Shown: positions 10,876 to 22,308, counted from the first letter of the stretch. The stretch is 64,000 nt of DNA from Puccinellia tenuiflora (GCA_012064385.1 QRDG01000404.1:62001-126000), one strand, 5' to 3'. Program-made: numbers and translations. The notes: generated by a model from the sequence alone, not told the origin.

Positions 10876-11640
10876 TTTTGTTAGGTAAATTTGTTAGCTA
10901 AATTGGTTAGCTTTAGATAAATTTGTTAGCTTTAGGTAATTTTGTTAGCTAAATTAGTTAGCTTTAGGTAAATTAGTTAGCTTTAGGTAAATTTTTTAGC
11001 TTTAGATAGATTTGTTAGCTTAGGTAAATTTGTTAGAATTTTTAAATTTTAGTTAGAATTTTTTGAAAATTTTAGAATATTAGAACTTTTAGTTAGATTT
11101 TTAGTTATAATTTTGGTTACAATGATAGACTTTTAGTTAGAATGTTAGAGTTTTAGTTATATTTTTTTAGAAAAATTAGAATGTTAGAACTTTTAGTTAG
11201 AATTTTTAGTAATAATTTTTAATTAGAAAAATTTAGAATACTAGAACTTTTAGTTAGATTTTTAGTTATAATTTTAGTATTACTCAAAATTGGTTGATCT
11301 ATGTTGTTAATAAAATTGCAATAATTTAGGACTTGTTAAAATTATAGAATTAACATATTTGTTAAAAATTATATTGTATTATATTAGTCTCTTATATTTG
11401 TGTAATAGAAATATTGTATCAATTTTGTATTAGCTTATATTGTATTTATTAGTCTCTTATATTTGTGTAATAGAAATATTGTATCAATTTTGTATTAGCT
11501 TATATTGTATTTATTAGTCTCTTATATTTTATTAGAGAGGGAACTTGTATGAAACTTGTATCAATTTTGTATTAGCTTATATTGTATTATATTAGTCTCT
11601 TATATTGTATTAGTCCAACATTGTATGTTCAAGTGATATA
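10876..11640 (+). repeat. AT-rich degenerate tandem repeats, probable long intron
   Basis: First part: repeats of ttagctttaggtaaattt (about 18-20 bp). Second part: repeats of ttagaacttttagttagaat. Third part: a ~65-bp unit with tcttatatttgtgtaatagaaatattg occurring at about 11,390, 11,454 and, partly, 11,519. No coding signal; it would sit in the 5' intron of the second CACTA gene if the leader call is right. Confidence 0.7.
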
Positions 11641-11757
11641 TATCACGACGACGCTTAGAAACAACGGGCGCAGCAACGCGTGCCTTTCCTTTTAGTACCA
11701 TTTTGCAGCAACACGCAGAGACAGCTCCGAAAATAACCTTCGCATTTTGCAGAAACC

Positions 11758-14700
11758 ATGGATCCAGTCGGTAGAGATGAAAATAACGAACATATCCTCG
11801 AGGATATTATCCGCGACGATGATGTCGCAACTCAATTCCTGAACGAGTCCGGTGAGGGGGATGAGTCTCTCAACCGAGGTGACGGCGGCCCCGACGCCTG
11901 GGAAGAGGCCGTACTCGGTGACTCCGATGAGGGGGAAGCCGACAAGGCAGAAGCCAGCGGCTCGGGTGCCACATTGATCAACACAAACTCCGGAGAGGTG
12001 CATATATATATTTATATTAATTAATTTAGCCTCCGTTGTCTATATACACATATTAACGGTCTTTCTTCTTTTAGCCCTCCGGATCGAGCAAATCCAATGC
12101 GACGACGAAACGAGGACCAACCAGAAAGTTGGAGGACAATGTCCGGTACATGATCGAGGTGGTCGCTGCAGACAGCGAACCCATTGCTCCAACAGATGTC
12201 AAACAGAAGTTTGTGAAGCAATGCGGTGTCGTTGTTAGGGACTTCGTCCCGATCACCATCCAAGAATGGAATAAGCCAAAGGATCGTGATCTTACCTGGC
12301 TCGGCGACGAAGGCAAAAAACACATTTTTCAAAAGGTCATGCATAATTTCACCTTGCCACGGCCAGAGGTGGATCCAGAGCAGGGGGAGCCATCTGAGGA
12401 GCAGATGGATAAACTTAAAAAAGAGCTAGTAAAAAAAGTCAAGGCGTGGGCTCTTAAGAAGATGGCCGAGCTATTTAACAAATATAAGAAGAGATTGTAC
12501 ACCGACTATGTGTTGAAAGGAAAAACTCCGGATTTCGATCGAGGGTACGAGAAGATAAGAGACTATTGGGATGAATTTGTAGCGTACAAGAAATCGGAGC
12601 CAGCTCTGGCAAAGTCTGAAATAAATAAGGCAAATGCTGCTAAGAAGAAGTACCACCATTATATGGGGCCCGTGGCTATGCCCGTTCCATGCCTAAGTGG
12701 GACAAAATGGAGAAGGACCTGCTGGATCAAGGGATTGTACCAGAGCCTATTAGAGATGGATGGATCGAGCGGACCCGAAATTGGTTCTACGGGCATGGGG
12801 GCACACTGAACGCTTCTACCGGGGACTGCATATATAACAAAAGACACAAGGATAATCCTGAACTACCCATCGATGACATTAGAAAAGCAGTAAAGGATGT
12901 TGAAGAGGGACGGTTCCTTCCCGATAGAGAGATTGACGAGCTTGCACGCGCCCTTGGGAATAAAGAACATGATGGACGAACACGAGGCACCCCAGGCTCC
13001 AAGCCGTGGGCACATGGGTTTCCCGTGGAACAAAAAATATGGCCCGACAGAAGTCATATGAGGAGAAAGGTAAGGGAGCAACAGGAAGAAGCCGAGAAGG
13101 CAGACCGGCTCCGCGCGCTAGAAGAAGGTACAAGCGGCAGCAGGAGCAAATCGACCGACTTAGCCAGTAAGGCACTCTCGCCCTATCTCAGCAGCACGTC
13201 GATGCTACCGCCCCATCGAATCGGAGAAGCAGCGTGGCTTCGAGCAGGCTCGTTCATGATGATGATTCCTCTTCAGTCGCTACCCTAGTGGATGATATCA
13301 CGGAGACCACAACTTGTGAGCTACATGTGAAAGTGATGAACATAAGCATGAAGGTGGCGGTCGGCTATGCCGTACCTATTGGACCTACACCAACTTTCCA
13401 TTGCTCCCCTGTTCCTCTTGGCTACGCTATTGTCGGAGTGGATGAAGTTTTTAAAGGATTTGAGGAACTGAAGCTGGATCACCCCGCAAGTGAAGATGGG
13501 GAGATCGTTGAACTTGGAGAAGCCAGAAAAAAACACCATTCTATGGCAAAAGGAATTAATCGTGCTTCCAAGGCCATCGACTCCTCAGAGTAGCGATGCA
13601 GCGCAACACTCTCCAACGCAACAGTCTTCTCCGCCGTCGCCGCCTCAGGCGCCGTCTCTGCAGCCTCAGTCTCCCGCGTGTGAGTCTCCGCCGCCTCAGT
13701 CTCCAGTGCGGCCGTCTCCGCCGCCTCAGTCTCCGCCGCCTCAGTCTCCGCCGCGTGAGTCTCCGCCACCTCAGTCTCTGGTGCGTTCGGGTAGGTTGGG
13801 GTTCGATAAGAACTGACCACCGAAACGTACGTTATCACCCCTACCAAAAATACCTCACAAGAATATGGTCAAGAGACCTTACGACCGTACACCGGAGGAA
13901 AACGCGGTGTATGCAGAAGCCAAAAAGGACGCGTGGTTTGCTAAGTTGAAGGAGAAACCGAAAAAGTTTCCCGACACCCCAGAAGAGCATGCCAAAGTCG
14001 TAGCAATGCTGAAGAATATGCAGCAACCCCCGCCAGCGGAAGAACCAGACTACGAACGCTCTATTCGTAAGGCGACGAAACGGAAAGCAGAAAGATCAGT
14101 TCCCCAGCTCGGAACACAGAAGAAACAATCAGTTGCCCCGTTCAAGTGGTCTCCAATACCGAGGCGGGGTCAAGCAGAGTACGGCCCGTTGTTCCGATCG
14201 ACGACAAGTCTTGTACACCTGAGATTGTTGCCATGTTCGGAGAAGCAGCCGCTGCTCAGGGCTTGACTATTCATCAGTACTTAGACCGAATAGATTATCA
14301 GAAAGTTGCAGACTACACATACAAGCACGGGCGTCCTCTCGTCAAACCTGAGTTGGTCAAAGATCTACCAACAAAAATGCGAAGATTGCATAATTGGTAC
14401 ATGGCAGCCTCAAAGAGAGGGGGGGGGGGGGATTGGCTCTACATTAAATATGATAACAAGGCTTTCGGGTCTGGAAATGGAGTGACAATGATTCAATTTT
14501 CTGAATTATTTCAGTTGTTCCAACAAAAAGCCCTCGACAAAGCTATCATCAGTTCCTATTGTCTGTAAGTATTATTTCTGTAATTAATTTTCTTGCTAGC
14601 TCACCTCGTTCATTGTATTTTATAATCTTACTCATCACTATATTAATTATGCAGAATGAAGATTCTCCAATGCAGAAGAGGACAAATCCTATGACATTGG

Positions 14701-15558
14701 GTTCATTGACCCAAATGTCGTTCATGAAAAAGTTCTCGTTGATCGTCAGTACCAAGATACAGAGAACAACTTGGTAAATGCATTATTGTTTAACGAAACC
14801 AAAAGAGAGATACTATTTCCATACAACTTCGAGTAAGTGTTACTGTCTTGTACACATTATTCTATTTCGCTTAATTTCTCGATGTTAAATGTATAATTGA
14901 TAACTTATGCATGCGCAGCTTCCACTTTATTCTGCTAATCATTGCGCTGGACAAAGGAACAGTACAAGCCATGGACTCGAGACGTCATCCCCTTGAGCAC
15001 TGGGAGAGCATGCAGATATGCCTCCAGAGGTAATTTCAATCATTATGTCAGTATATCGATAGCAATTAATTAATATATAAGTCCTTTATTCATTTTCTTT
15101 GCCGGACAGGGCTTGGAAACGATTCACTAAAGCCGCCAAGGATAGGGGTGCTTGGGCGGAGAAGCTTGACTTTAAAAGATTAGATGTAAGTACTACTAGC
15201 TATATCCGTGCATCATCTCTTTGATTCTAGTTTCAATACCATTACAATTCTTGATTGAACTTTGTTCCTGTAAAGTGCTTGGAGCAGCCAGAGGGGACAA
15301 ATTTATGTGGATACTACGTCTGCGAGTTCATTCGTCAGACGTGTTGTGAGAAGTGTAGAGTTTTAAAACAACTTGAAGTGAGTATGCAATATTCACAATT
15401 TTGTTTATTGCCATCAATTTTGTTTAGTTTCATTCATATATATTGACCACTTTTTTAATTAGATCGAACGGTTGCGAGACGGCCTTCTACCAATGGATCG
15501 TGTACGAGCAATCCAGGAAGAAATTGCCGGATTCATAGATGCAGAGGTCCCTAAATAA
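11758..15558 (+). pseudogene. CACTA-associated gene ending in a Ulp1-like (C48) protease domain, decayed
   Basis: Exon 1 (11,758-11,997) is acidic. Exon 2 starts at 12,075 after ttttag and carries a basic, coiled region and the block TRNWFYGHGG typical of transposon-linked plant proteins. A conserved segment around 13,310-13,480 (TTCELHVKVMNISMKVAVGYA) is followed by a Pro/Ser-rich linker (13,590-13,790) with QSPPPQSP repeats. The 3' exons (about 14,655-15,558) encode FHFILLIIALDKG, MDSRRHP and GTNLCGYYVCEF, which fit the His, Asp and Cys positions of Ulp1-type cysteine proteases. Frame changes near 12,670, 13,190 and 13,500 and others break it. Donor and acceptor pairs at the 3' exons (cagag/gtaatt, gacag/ggctt, tagat/gtaagt, gtaaag/tgctt) look intact. 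Such genes accompany TNP2 in many grass CACTA elements; the role is not established. Confidence 0.75.
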
Positions 15559-15896
15559 GAATGGAGAATACTATACTGATTCTAATGCATATTGATGTGT
15601 TTATATTACATCAAGTAGAAGATGATGTGTTTATATTACAAGATGATCGAGTGTAAAAAAGATGTGATGACGATCGTGTGTGTAATATATTTGTGACGAT
15701 GATGTTTAATATATAGTGGTTCTCCATATTGATTCTACATTTTGGTATTTTAATTCATTTTTTACATAATCAAATAGGTCTTACTTTCTGAACATTTTGG
15801 TATTTTATTCATATTTTTATGAATTACAGAATAAGCATTATTGATTCTACAAAATTAAACCTTTTCTGGAATTTGTGAAAAAAAAAACGTGACGGC
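15559..15896 (+). other. AT-rich 3' region of the second CACTA gene
   Basis: Contains a short direct repeat around gatgtgtttatattaca (15,594 and 15,624) and AT-rich sequence with possible poly(A) signals. It recurs, diverged, at 16,980-17,285 in the second CACTA fragment. Confidence 0.5.
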
Positions 15897-16139
15897 CAAT
15901 AGTCCCGGTTCGTATTACGAACCGGGACTAAAGCCCCTGGGCCCGACGGCAGCGGAGGTGCCACGTGACGGCCAATAGTCCCGGTTCGTATTACGAACCG
16001 GGACTAAAAGCTCCGCGGGCCCGACGGCAGCGGAGGGCCACGTGACGCCGGCATTAGTCCCGGATTGCTAGTCCCGGTTGGGGAACCGGGACTAAAGGCT
16101 CTCTCCAACCGGGACAAATGCCCTTTTTTTCTACTAGTG
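15897..16139. repeat. Right subterminal repeats of the CACTA element
   Basis: Inverted units such as tagtcccggttcgtatta / cgaaccgggacta occur at 15,899 and 15,975, followed by short pairs and the terminal TTTTTCTACTAGTG. Confidence 0.85.
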
Positions 16140-16372
16140 ACAGTTCTCTTTCGTGCATTCATCGTGTTGTTAGCAAGAGTTCTTTCCACCACTTATCGTG
16201 TTTGGTGCAATAAAGATATGAGTCAGTATCATTTGATTTCCTTTAATTATTTTTCATATATTTTCTCTAGATGTGCAATCTGTTAGTATACACAAGTCCA
16301 CACACTGGTACAAGATAAAATAAAAATAATCTAGGTATTACTCGACTAATGATTGTGAAAATAGATATTTCG
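16140..16372. other. Unique flank of the CACTA insertion
   Basis: Begins with the ACA target copy. AT-rich, no gene or repeat recognised. It ends at an undetermined base. Confidence 0.5.
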
Positions 16373-16373
16373 N
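16373..16373. other. Single undetermined base (N)
   Basis: The only N in the window. It sits at the junction between unique sequence and the second CACTA 3' fragment, so it may mark an assembly join rather than a simple base-call failure. Confidence 0.8.
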
Positions 16374-17462
16374 TGCCGAGTCACAACCTCGTCAACGTCA
16401 CCCCCTTGAGCACTGGGAGAGCATCCTCCAGAGGTAATTTCAATCATTATGTCAGTATATCGATAGCAATTAATTAATATATAAGTCCTTTATTCATTTT
16501 CTTTGCCGGACAGGGCTTGGAAACGATTCACTACAGCCGCCAAGGATAGGGGTGCTTGGGCGGAGAAGCTTGACTTTAAAAGATTAGATGTAAGTACTAC
16601 TAGCTATATCCGTGCATCATCTCTTTGATTCTAGTTTCAATACCATTACAATTCTTGATTTTTATTTTCATTGAACTTTGTTCCTGTAAAGTGCTTGGAG
16701 TAGCCAGAGGGGACAAATTTATGTGGATACTACGTCTGCGAGTTCATTCGTCAGACGTGTTGTGAGAAGGGCAGAATTTTAAAACAACTTGAAGTGAGTA
16801 TGCAATATTCACAATTTTTGTTTATTGCCATCAATTTTGTTTAGTTTCATTCATATATATTGACCACTTTTTTAATTAGATCGAACGGTTGCGAGACGGC
16901 CTTCTACCAATGGATCGTGTACGAGCAATCCAGGAAGAAATTGCCGGATTCATAGATGCAGAGGTCCTAAATAAGAATGGAGAATACTATACTGATTCTA
17001 ATGCATATGCGGAAAGTAGAAGATGATGTGTTTATATTACAAGGTGATCGAGTGTAAAAAAGATGTGACGACGATCGTGTGTGTAATATATTTGTGACGA
17101 TGATGTTTAATATATAGTGGTTCCCCATATTGATTCTACATTTTGGTATTTTAATTCATTTTTTTTACATAATCAAATAGGTCTTACTTTTCTGAACATT
17201 TTGGTATTTTATTCATATTTTTATGAATTACAGAATAAGCATTATTGATTCTACAAAATTAAACCTTTTTCTGGAATTTGTGAAAAAACAAATTCGGCCA
17301 ATAGTCCCGGTTCGGGCAGCGGAGGGGCCACATGACGCCGGCATTAGTCCCGGTTGGAGTCCCAACCGGGACTAACTTTAGTCCCGGATTGCTAGTCCCG
17401 GTTGGATAACCGGGACTAATGGCCCAACCAAACCGGGACTAATGCCCCTTTTTCTACTAGTG
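16374..17462 (+). mobile_element. Second, truncated CACTA 3' end
   Basis: Sequence from about 16,397 repeats 14,985-15,880 of the large element at high identity: the Ulp1-like 3' exons, their introns and the 3' region. It then has its own subterminal repeats and ends with TTTTTCTACTAGTG at 17,462. It differs from the first copy by a 9-bp deletion near 16,424, a TAG in the protease exon (cttggagtagcc, near 16,698), small indels and a different arrangement of subterminal units, so it is a distinct copy. The left part is missing at the N. Confidence 0.88.
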
Positions 17463-17735
17463 TCGACACTTGGTCATGTGAAATGAGGGGCCTCCATCCA
17501 TCATCAATAATCAAGTACTAAAGCCCGAGTAGACATTTCATAGGTAACATTGGTCCTTCTCTAAACCATGTATCATCTTAACCAAAATTTAATTAGGGAC
17601 ATTGTGCTATCAGTAAGGTTGATCGCTGAATCGAGTTGCGCATAGCACATGAGATTGATCAAAGTGTTTAATTTTGCTCGGACTGAAAACAAGATCACGC
17701 TCCACGCAGTCTCAAAAGAAGCATGAGACAGAGAC
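17463..17735 (+). repeat. Upstream block of the segmental duplication, copy 1
   Basis: From cgacacttggtcatgtgaa to gcatgagacagag this matches 33,431-33,699 with scattered substitutions (shared runs include cctccatccatcatc and agacatttcat..gtaacatt). Homology starts directly at the CACTA terminus, so the CACTA fragment lies exactly at the edge of the duplicated block in this copy. Confidence 0.85.
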
Positions 17736-17900
17736 CAGGTTTATGGCTCTACCACCGTAACTCTGGTCGGTCAACTTCTAAAATATCGCGTTATGTATGA
17801 GAATTATGGTATGATGCCAAGGTTCCTATAAAACCAACCCGTTACGAGATTTCCACATGAATTCACTTTGGTAGTCGGCCGCCATTTCTTATGTATACGA

Positions 17901-18161
17901 AGGGCATGTTTGGTTTGTAGACTAAGATTGCCACCCCTCGCGTTAGTCGCGCAACATATTAGGCATGTGTTTGGTTCGTTGCCACAATTGTGGTTTGCCA
18001 TTGTTTTTTAGCCATGTCACAGGTTGGGTTTCTTGTCAAATTATGCCACACTTGTGGTGGGCATTTTGTTCAGCACACTTCACACTGGACCCGAGTCGCG
18101 GGTAGCCACAGTTCGCCTATGGTTAACTGTGGTACAGTTAGTGATGAACCAAACATGCCCT
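17901..18161. mobile_element. MITE-like element with agggcatgtttggtt inverted ends
   Basis: agggcatgtttggttt at the left pairs with gaaccaaacatgccct at the right, 261 bp apart. Inner repeats of 'gccaca.ttgtgg' add to the fold. No clear target duplication was found, so the superfamily is unassigned. The right end alone (aacatgccct) is retained in the duplicate copy near 34,090. Confidence 0.65.
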
Positions 18162-18826
18162 AAAACATTAAATTGTTTTGAACACTCCCTTGAAAACTAT
18201 GAAAATTCAGCACCATAAAACGTATCAGTACTACGTTCACGCAAAGCTGGGCACCGCCCAAGTGTACCCTCGTGCCTTTGCCACGCAGCAGCTGCTCGTG
18301 CAGTACATCTGTTCTACAGGTACCGATACCAAGTCACGAATTCCTTCGTCACAAAGGCATGAAACTTCATAATATTTTGTTGTCCCATTCATCGGGAAAA
18401 GAACGTTATCCTATCCCAGCATATTCTCTGAGACATACTCACATTCTTCCCATCGTCGGATCGAGCCACAAACATACTATCCTACCCATCCGACCACTTA
18501 ACTTGGTTACTTTTTCTATACGAGAGAAAAACAAGCTATTTTCAGAGAGTTTCCTTGAAAACTATTTGAATTCTGCATTCTAACACACATCGGTAGGCTC
18601 ACGCAAGCCGCCTCACGTGACGTGAGTACGTGACATGAAGCATAAAGCATATCCGCTTCCCTCTCGTGGCTCTTTCCTTGTGCACGCAGAGGCCGCAGGA
18701 GCAGTTCGTGCGTGTTCTCCTCGCAGCAGGGTCATGTCAACGAATTTTCTTCTCAAACACGAAGGCACGGATCTTCCGAACTCTTCTTTGCTGTTTCACA
18801 AAAATAATGGATTATCTCTACTTCTT
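18162..18826 (+). other. Intergenic DNA with an old ~360-bp tandem duplication
   Basis: The string ccttgaaaactat..gaattc/aattc..gca recurs at about 18,188 and 18,550, followed in both by 'cacgcaa' and related sequence up to cacaaaggcatg / cacgaaggcacg, at low identity. The first 75 bp also match 34,090-34,165 in the second duplication copy. No credible gene. Confidence 0.5.
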
Positions 18827-19559
18827 TTTTTGAACAAGGGGTAGGTCCCGAAAGGACCTAAATACTATATTTCATCGGTGGCAAACTTACAACATTTTCG
18901 ACGAAATAAAAGGAAGATACACACGGGATCTGTACTTTTATATCAAGAACGCTAGAAACAGAATGAAAAAAAAAAGCAATCGGATCCCTTGGTTCTTCTC
19001 CACCGCAACTCCGACGAGCTCGACGGCCAGGGCAGACGCCAGGGATGAACCACTTGGTTCTGCAGCACTAGGGAATCCCTGAACGGACTGAAACATCCTC
19101 CAAATCGGCCACTAGTCCGTAGGAATAGCAGCCCGACGAGGGTTGAGGAAGGTCGCCTTTCGATCTAAAGAAGCTAGGGCAAGATGAGGACGTCGTCGCA
19201 AGTCCGCTGCTGAGGAACTCCAGAACTCCTAGGAGACGGCGCAGCTGTTTCATCACCCCGCCGCAAATCAGCATGCCCGAAGCTAGGGAGGGAGCTCTTG
19301 ACCCGTCTGCCACCTCGACAGAGCAAGGAAATGCCGCACCAGGCCGCTCCCAAACGCAAAATCCAACTAAGCCCTTATTGAAGAGGGTCGCCCAAGAACC
19401 GCCAATCCTCCACCTCGATGGCTTGACAGAGAGCTTCTTAGAGGCGTGCTCCACGTCGCGCTGCACTGGAACACGCAGCCCCCATGGCGTTAAGCCAGAC
19501 TCCACACAGGACCAGAAAACAACCCTAAAACTATTGCAAAACCTGAAACTATGAACAAA
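18827..19559 (-). mobile_element. Possible non-LTR retroposon fragment
   Basis: A T-run at the left (tttttttgaacaagggg) looks like the poly(A) tail of a minus-strand retroposon. GC-rich sequence follows to the Harbinger border. One open frame (19,505-19,068, minus) lacks any recognisable motif and is not called. Family unknown; no target duplication found. Confidence 0.3.
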
Positions 19560-19870
19560 TTAGAGCATGTCTAACAGACCCCTCAAAAGGCCCAACTCCG
19601 TAAAATAACTGCCGATATACGGGGTTGGGCTCTACCCGGCCGTCTAACAGACCCACTAAATCGGGCACCCCGGACGGATTTTTACAAGTTTCGTTACGGG
19701 GCGGCTCGTCGCCCCCTACTTGTGCGGGGTGAGGAGCGGAATACAGGCCCAACCCCTCTTCCTCCCCTCCACTGCGCGCGAAGCAATTCAGCGAGCCCAA
19801 CCGCCGCCGCCGCCGCCCGATCTCCTCCGCCCCGCCATCCCCGGCCACCACGCGGCCCGATCTCGCCGGA

Positions 19871-21439
19871 ATGGACCTTCCGCAAGCACCTCCGACCACC
19901 GGCGATGCATCACCGTCGTCAGGGGTGGTGAATGTCACCGTCGGCGTCGTGGAGGATCAGCCGAGCAACGGCGACGTCTCGGCCATCATCTCCGCCACCA
20001 TCCCATCGAAGAGGAAGCGGATCCCGAAGGTCCCCTTCCCAGAGGCGGCGGCCGGTGCTGCGCCGGCTGCGACCCCTGCGGCAGCCGCGAAAGGAGGCCG
20101 GAAGAAGACGGCGTCGGCGGGGCCGAGGGGTGCCCAGCCGAAGGCGAAGAAGCCAACCACCCGCGTCGGCCTCGCCCCCCCACCGTCCAACGCCGCCACC
20201 CGTCCTGCTGCTGCTGCTGCTCCCGTTCCGCCCGCGCTGACGCCACCCGTCGCCGACGCCCACCAGGTGCTCGACCATGAGCCCACCACAAGCTACATGG
20301 ATATGCTCAACGCTGGAACGGTGGACCTGGACGCCGGCATTGGTGCGTTCGATGAAGGGTCCAACTACGACTATGGCGACGATGAGGAGGGTGACGAAGA
20401 GGTCGACGACGACGTTGTTGAGGTCGACCCGGCTACTGCCGGTGCGTCCGCGCCGAAGCAACGCACGTCCAACTACACCGAGATTGAAGACGTGACATTG
20501 GTCCGTGCGTGGGGTAAGGTGGGAATGGATGCGTGCACCGGCACAGACCAAACCGGCAAGCGTTATTGGCAGCGCATTGAGGATGTTTACCACCAGCTCA
20601 AGCCTCGCACGAAGAGTATGGCGGATCGATCCTACCGCTCCCTTGAAGGCCGGTGGAACACGATCAAACCTGCTTGTTCTCGTTGGAGCGCTGCCATGGA
20701 CCAAGTGGCGGATAATCCACCAAGTGGATGCGTTCAGGAGGACTATGTGAGTTTTCTAAAATATGTGTTATTGATGTGCAAATTAGTTCTTGTGCAAACT
20801 ATGTGTTATTGATGTGCAAACATCACACTATATTGTTGTGATGTGCAGCCCAAGTATGCTCAACTGCGGTACAAAGACATGGCCGGCTCCAAGAATAAGG
20901 AATTTCAGTTTCAGCATTGCTTTGCATTGCTTCAACACCTTCCCAAGTGGCAGTTGAGGGACCAAGAACCAAAGTGCAAGAAGGAGGCAATGCTCAGCAT
21001 GGATGATGAAGAGGAAGACATGAATGGTAGAAACAAAGGCAAGCCCGAGGGCACCAAGAAAGCGAAGGAGAGGCAGAGGTTAGAAGCCGAGGCAACTAGC
21101 TTCAAGGAGAAGATGGATCAACTCATGAAGTCAAAGGAGGCATTAGCATTGAAGACATTGGAGACCAAGCTAATCATCACCGAGAAGAAGAAGGAGGTGA
21201 AGCTTGCCAAGGTGGAAGCTAGGCGGGAAGATGCAAAGCGCAAGGCCGAATTGGATGGTAGGATGTTGGCACTCAAAGAAACCAAGGCGATGAAGGAGCT
21301 CTTGGCCGAGGAGAAGGAGATCATGATGATGAACACCAAGGACATGGACGAGGATCAGCTGGCGTGGTGGAAGGAGACCAAGGCCGACATCATGACGAGG
21401 AAGTTGCAGGCGCGTCAAGCTCGTGCGGCAAGCGATTGA
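19871..21439 (+). CDS. Harbinger ORF1: Myb/SANT-like DNA-binding protein
   Basis: Two exons, 19,871-20,746 and 20,849-21,439 (phase-0 intron, GT..AG, 102 bp), give 488 residues with no stop. The first ATG inside the element (MDLPQAPPTT) is used. N-terminal 1-130: Ala/Pro-rich with a basic KRKRIPK signal near 49 and Lys-rich patches, fitting a nuclear protein. About 150-195: acidic. About 200-275: a Trp-containing SANT/Myb-like trihelix (YTEIEDVTLVRAW, GKRYWQRIEDVYH, RSYRSLEGRWNTIKP). C-terminal 330-488: long Lys/Glu-rich coiled coil like NAM-associated domains. In PIF/Harbinger elements, ORF1 proteins of this type bind the ends and bring the transposase to the nucleus (family knowledge). Here the partner transposase gene is absent, so the element would depend on another copy. 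Confidence 0.85.
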
Positions 21440-21617
21440 TGGTGTATCGCGTTGATCGCGTTGGTGGTGGCAACACTTTTAGGAACCTCCATGGCTAGAA
21501 CATAACTAATGATCGTTGTGATGTAGAAACTATGAATTAAGCATCGCATGTTTTGCATTTGCCATGTTTGATCGGAAAATAGTTGTCAAAATAGGTGTGC
21601 AAAACCCTGTTTTTACG

Positions 21618-21719
21618 GGCCGAAAACTCGTCCGAGCTAGCAGACCCCGTATCCCCACCCCGTATTCTGTTTTACGGGGTGGGGATACGGGGTCTGCTAG
21701 CTCGGACGAGTTTTCGGCC
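21618..21719. repeat. 47-bp perfect inverted repeat with 8-bp loop
   Basis: Arms 21,618-21,664 and 21,673-21,719 are exact reverse complements (I compared all 47 positions); the loop is ttctgttt. The arms contain gaccccgtatccccacccc, related to the element's own 3' subterminal sequence. Confidence 0.95.
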
Positions 21720-21978
21720 GGTGGAAAGTGAATACAGGGCCCTCTACTCGCGTTATAAGGGGCAGAAAAATAGGGGGTCTGTTAGACATGCTCTTAGTGG
21801 ACCCGGCCTCCCCTCCCCCCCCCCCCTCCCCACCCCTTCGGCCGACGAGGTCGTCAGAAAGAATGGGGAGGAGCCTGGGTGGCCGTGACGACTCTCAAAT
21901 GGAGAGGAGAGCTACAGAGGAGAGAGAAAGAAAATGAGCAAATGAGAGGAGTAGAGATTTGGTGCTTCCGAGCATGAG

Positions 21979-22308
21979 TAATCCTGCTGATTTGAAACAA
22001 ATTAAAAAATATTTACAAGTTTCTAAAAATAGTGAAATCATGGATGTAGCCAATAGTGTATCCCACAACTATGTAAAAATTCAACTTCAAATACTTTGTA
22101 TTCCGAGCTACACAAAAATGACAGAAGTGTGGATCTGAGTATGCCCATTTTCAAATCTCCAAATTTTATCAGACTTGTCATTTTTGTGTAGTTTAGAATA
22201 CAAAGTATTCGATGTTGATTCGGTTGTGGGATACACCATTTTCTACATCCGGAATTGTTTTCACTATGTTTTAAAACTTGTAAAAAAATATTTTTTTCAA
22301 ATAAACAG
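21979..22308. mobile_element. Foldback MITE (long inverted repeat)
   Basis: The left half (atttgaaacaaatt..tttacaagtt..., up to ctacacaaaaatgac) pairs with the right half (gtcatttttgtgtag..., down to aaacttgtaaa..caaat) over about 150 bp each side at roughly 75-80% match, centred near 22,145. No coding sequence. Target duplication not resolved, so Mutator- or hAT-like origin is open. Confidence 0.75.

Larger units (their letters stand above)
3916..16139 (+). mobile_element. CACTA DNA transposon, 12.2 kb, with ACA target duplication
   Basis: The element opens with CACTAGTAGAAAA and closes with the inverse, TTTTTCTACTAGTG. It is flanked on both sides by the exact 3-bp direct repeat ACA (3,913-3,915 and 16,140-16,142), the target-site size of the CACTA/En-Spm superfamily. 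Both ends carry many copies of 'agtcccggtt' in both orientations, as expected for subterminal transposase-binding repeats. Inside lie a TNP2-type transposase gene, a 175-codon ORF, several tandem arrays and a second gene ending in a Ulp1-like protease domain. All long genes except the 175-codon ORF carry breaks, so it is a recent-looking but probably non-autonomous copy. Family name within wheat CACTA elements not assigned. Confidence 0.93.
19563..21793 (+). mobile_element. PIF/Harbinger element with TTA target duplication
   Basis: Terminal inverted repeats gagcatgtctaacagacccc and gggtctgttagacatgctc are flanked by TTA on both sides (19,560-19,562 and 21,794-21,796), the standard PIF/Harbinger target. 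The 2.2-kb element holds one spliced Myb/SANT-like gene and no DDE transposase. A 47-bp perfect hairpin lies near its 3' end. It inserted into the upstream region of the first early-nodulin-like gene after that region had been duplicated, as copy 2 lacks it. Confidence 0.9.

Noticed and set aside
10311..10888. Several overlapping open frames on both strands
   Set aside because: They are due to CCG and CTCC repeats; residues are mostly Pro, Arg and Ala in every phase, and no frame is favoured.
15255..15446. 63-codon open frame as a separate gene
   Set aside because: It is one exon of the Ulp1-like domain reading into its intron.
19919..20704. 261-codon minus-strand frame
   Set aside because: Antisense shadow of the GC-rich Harbinger ORF1 exon.
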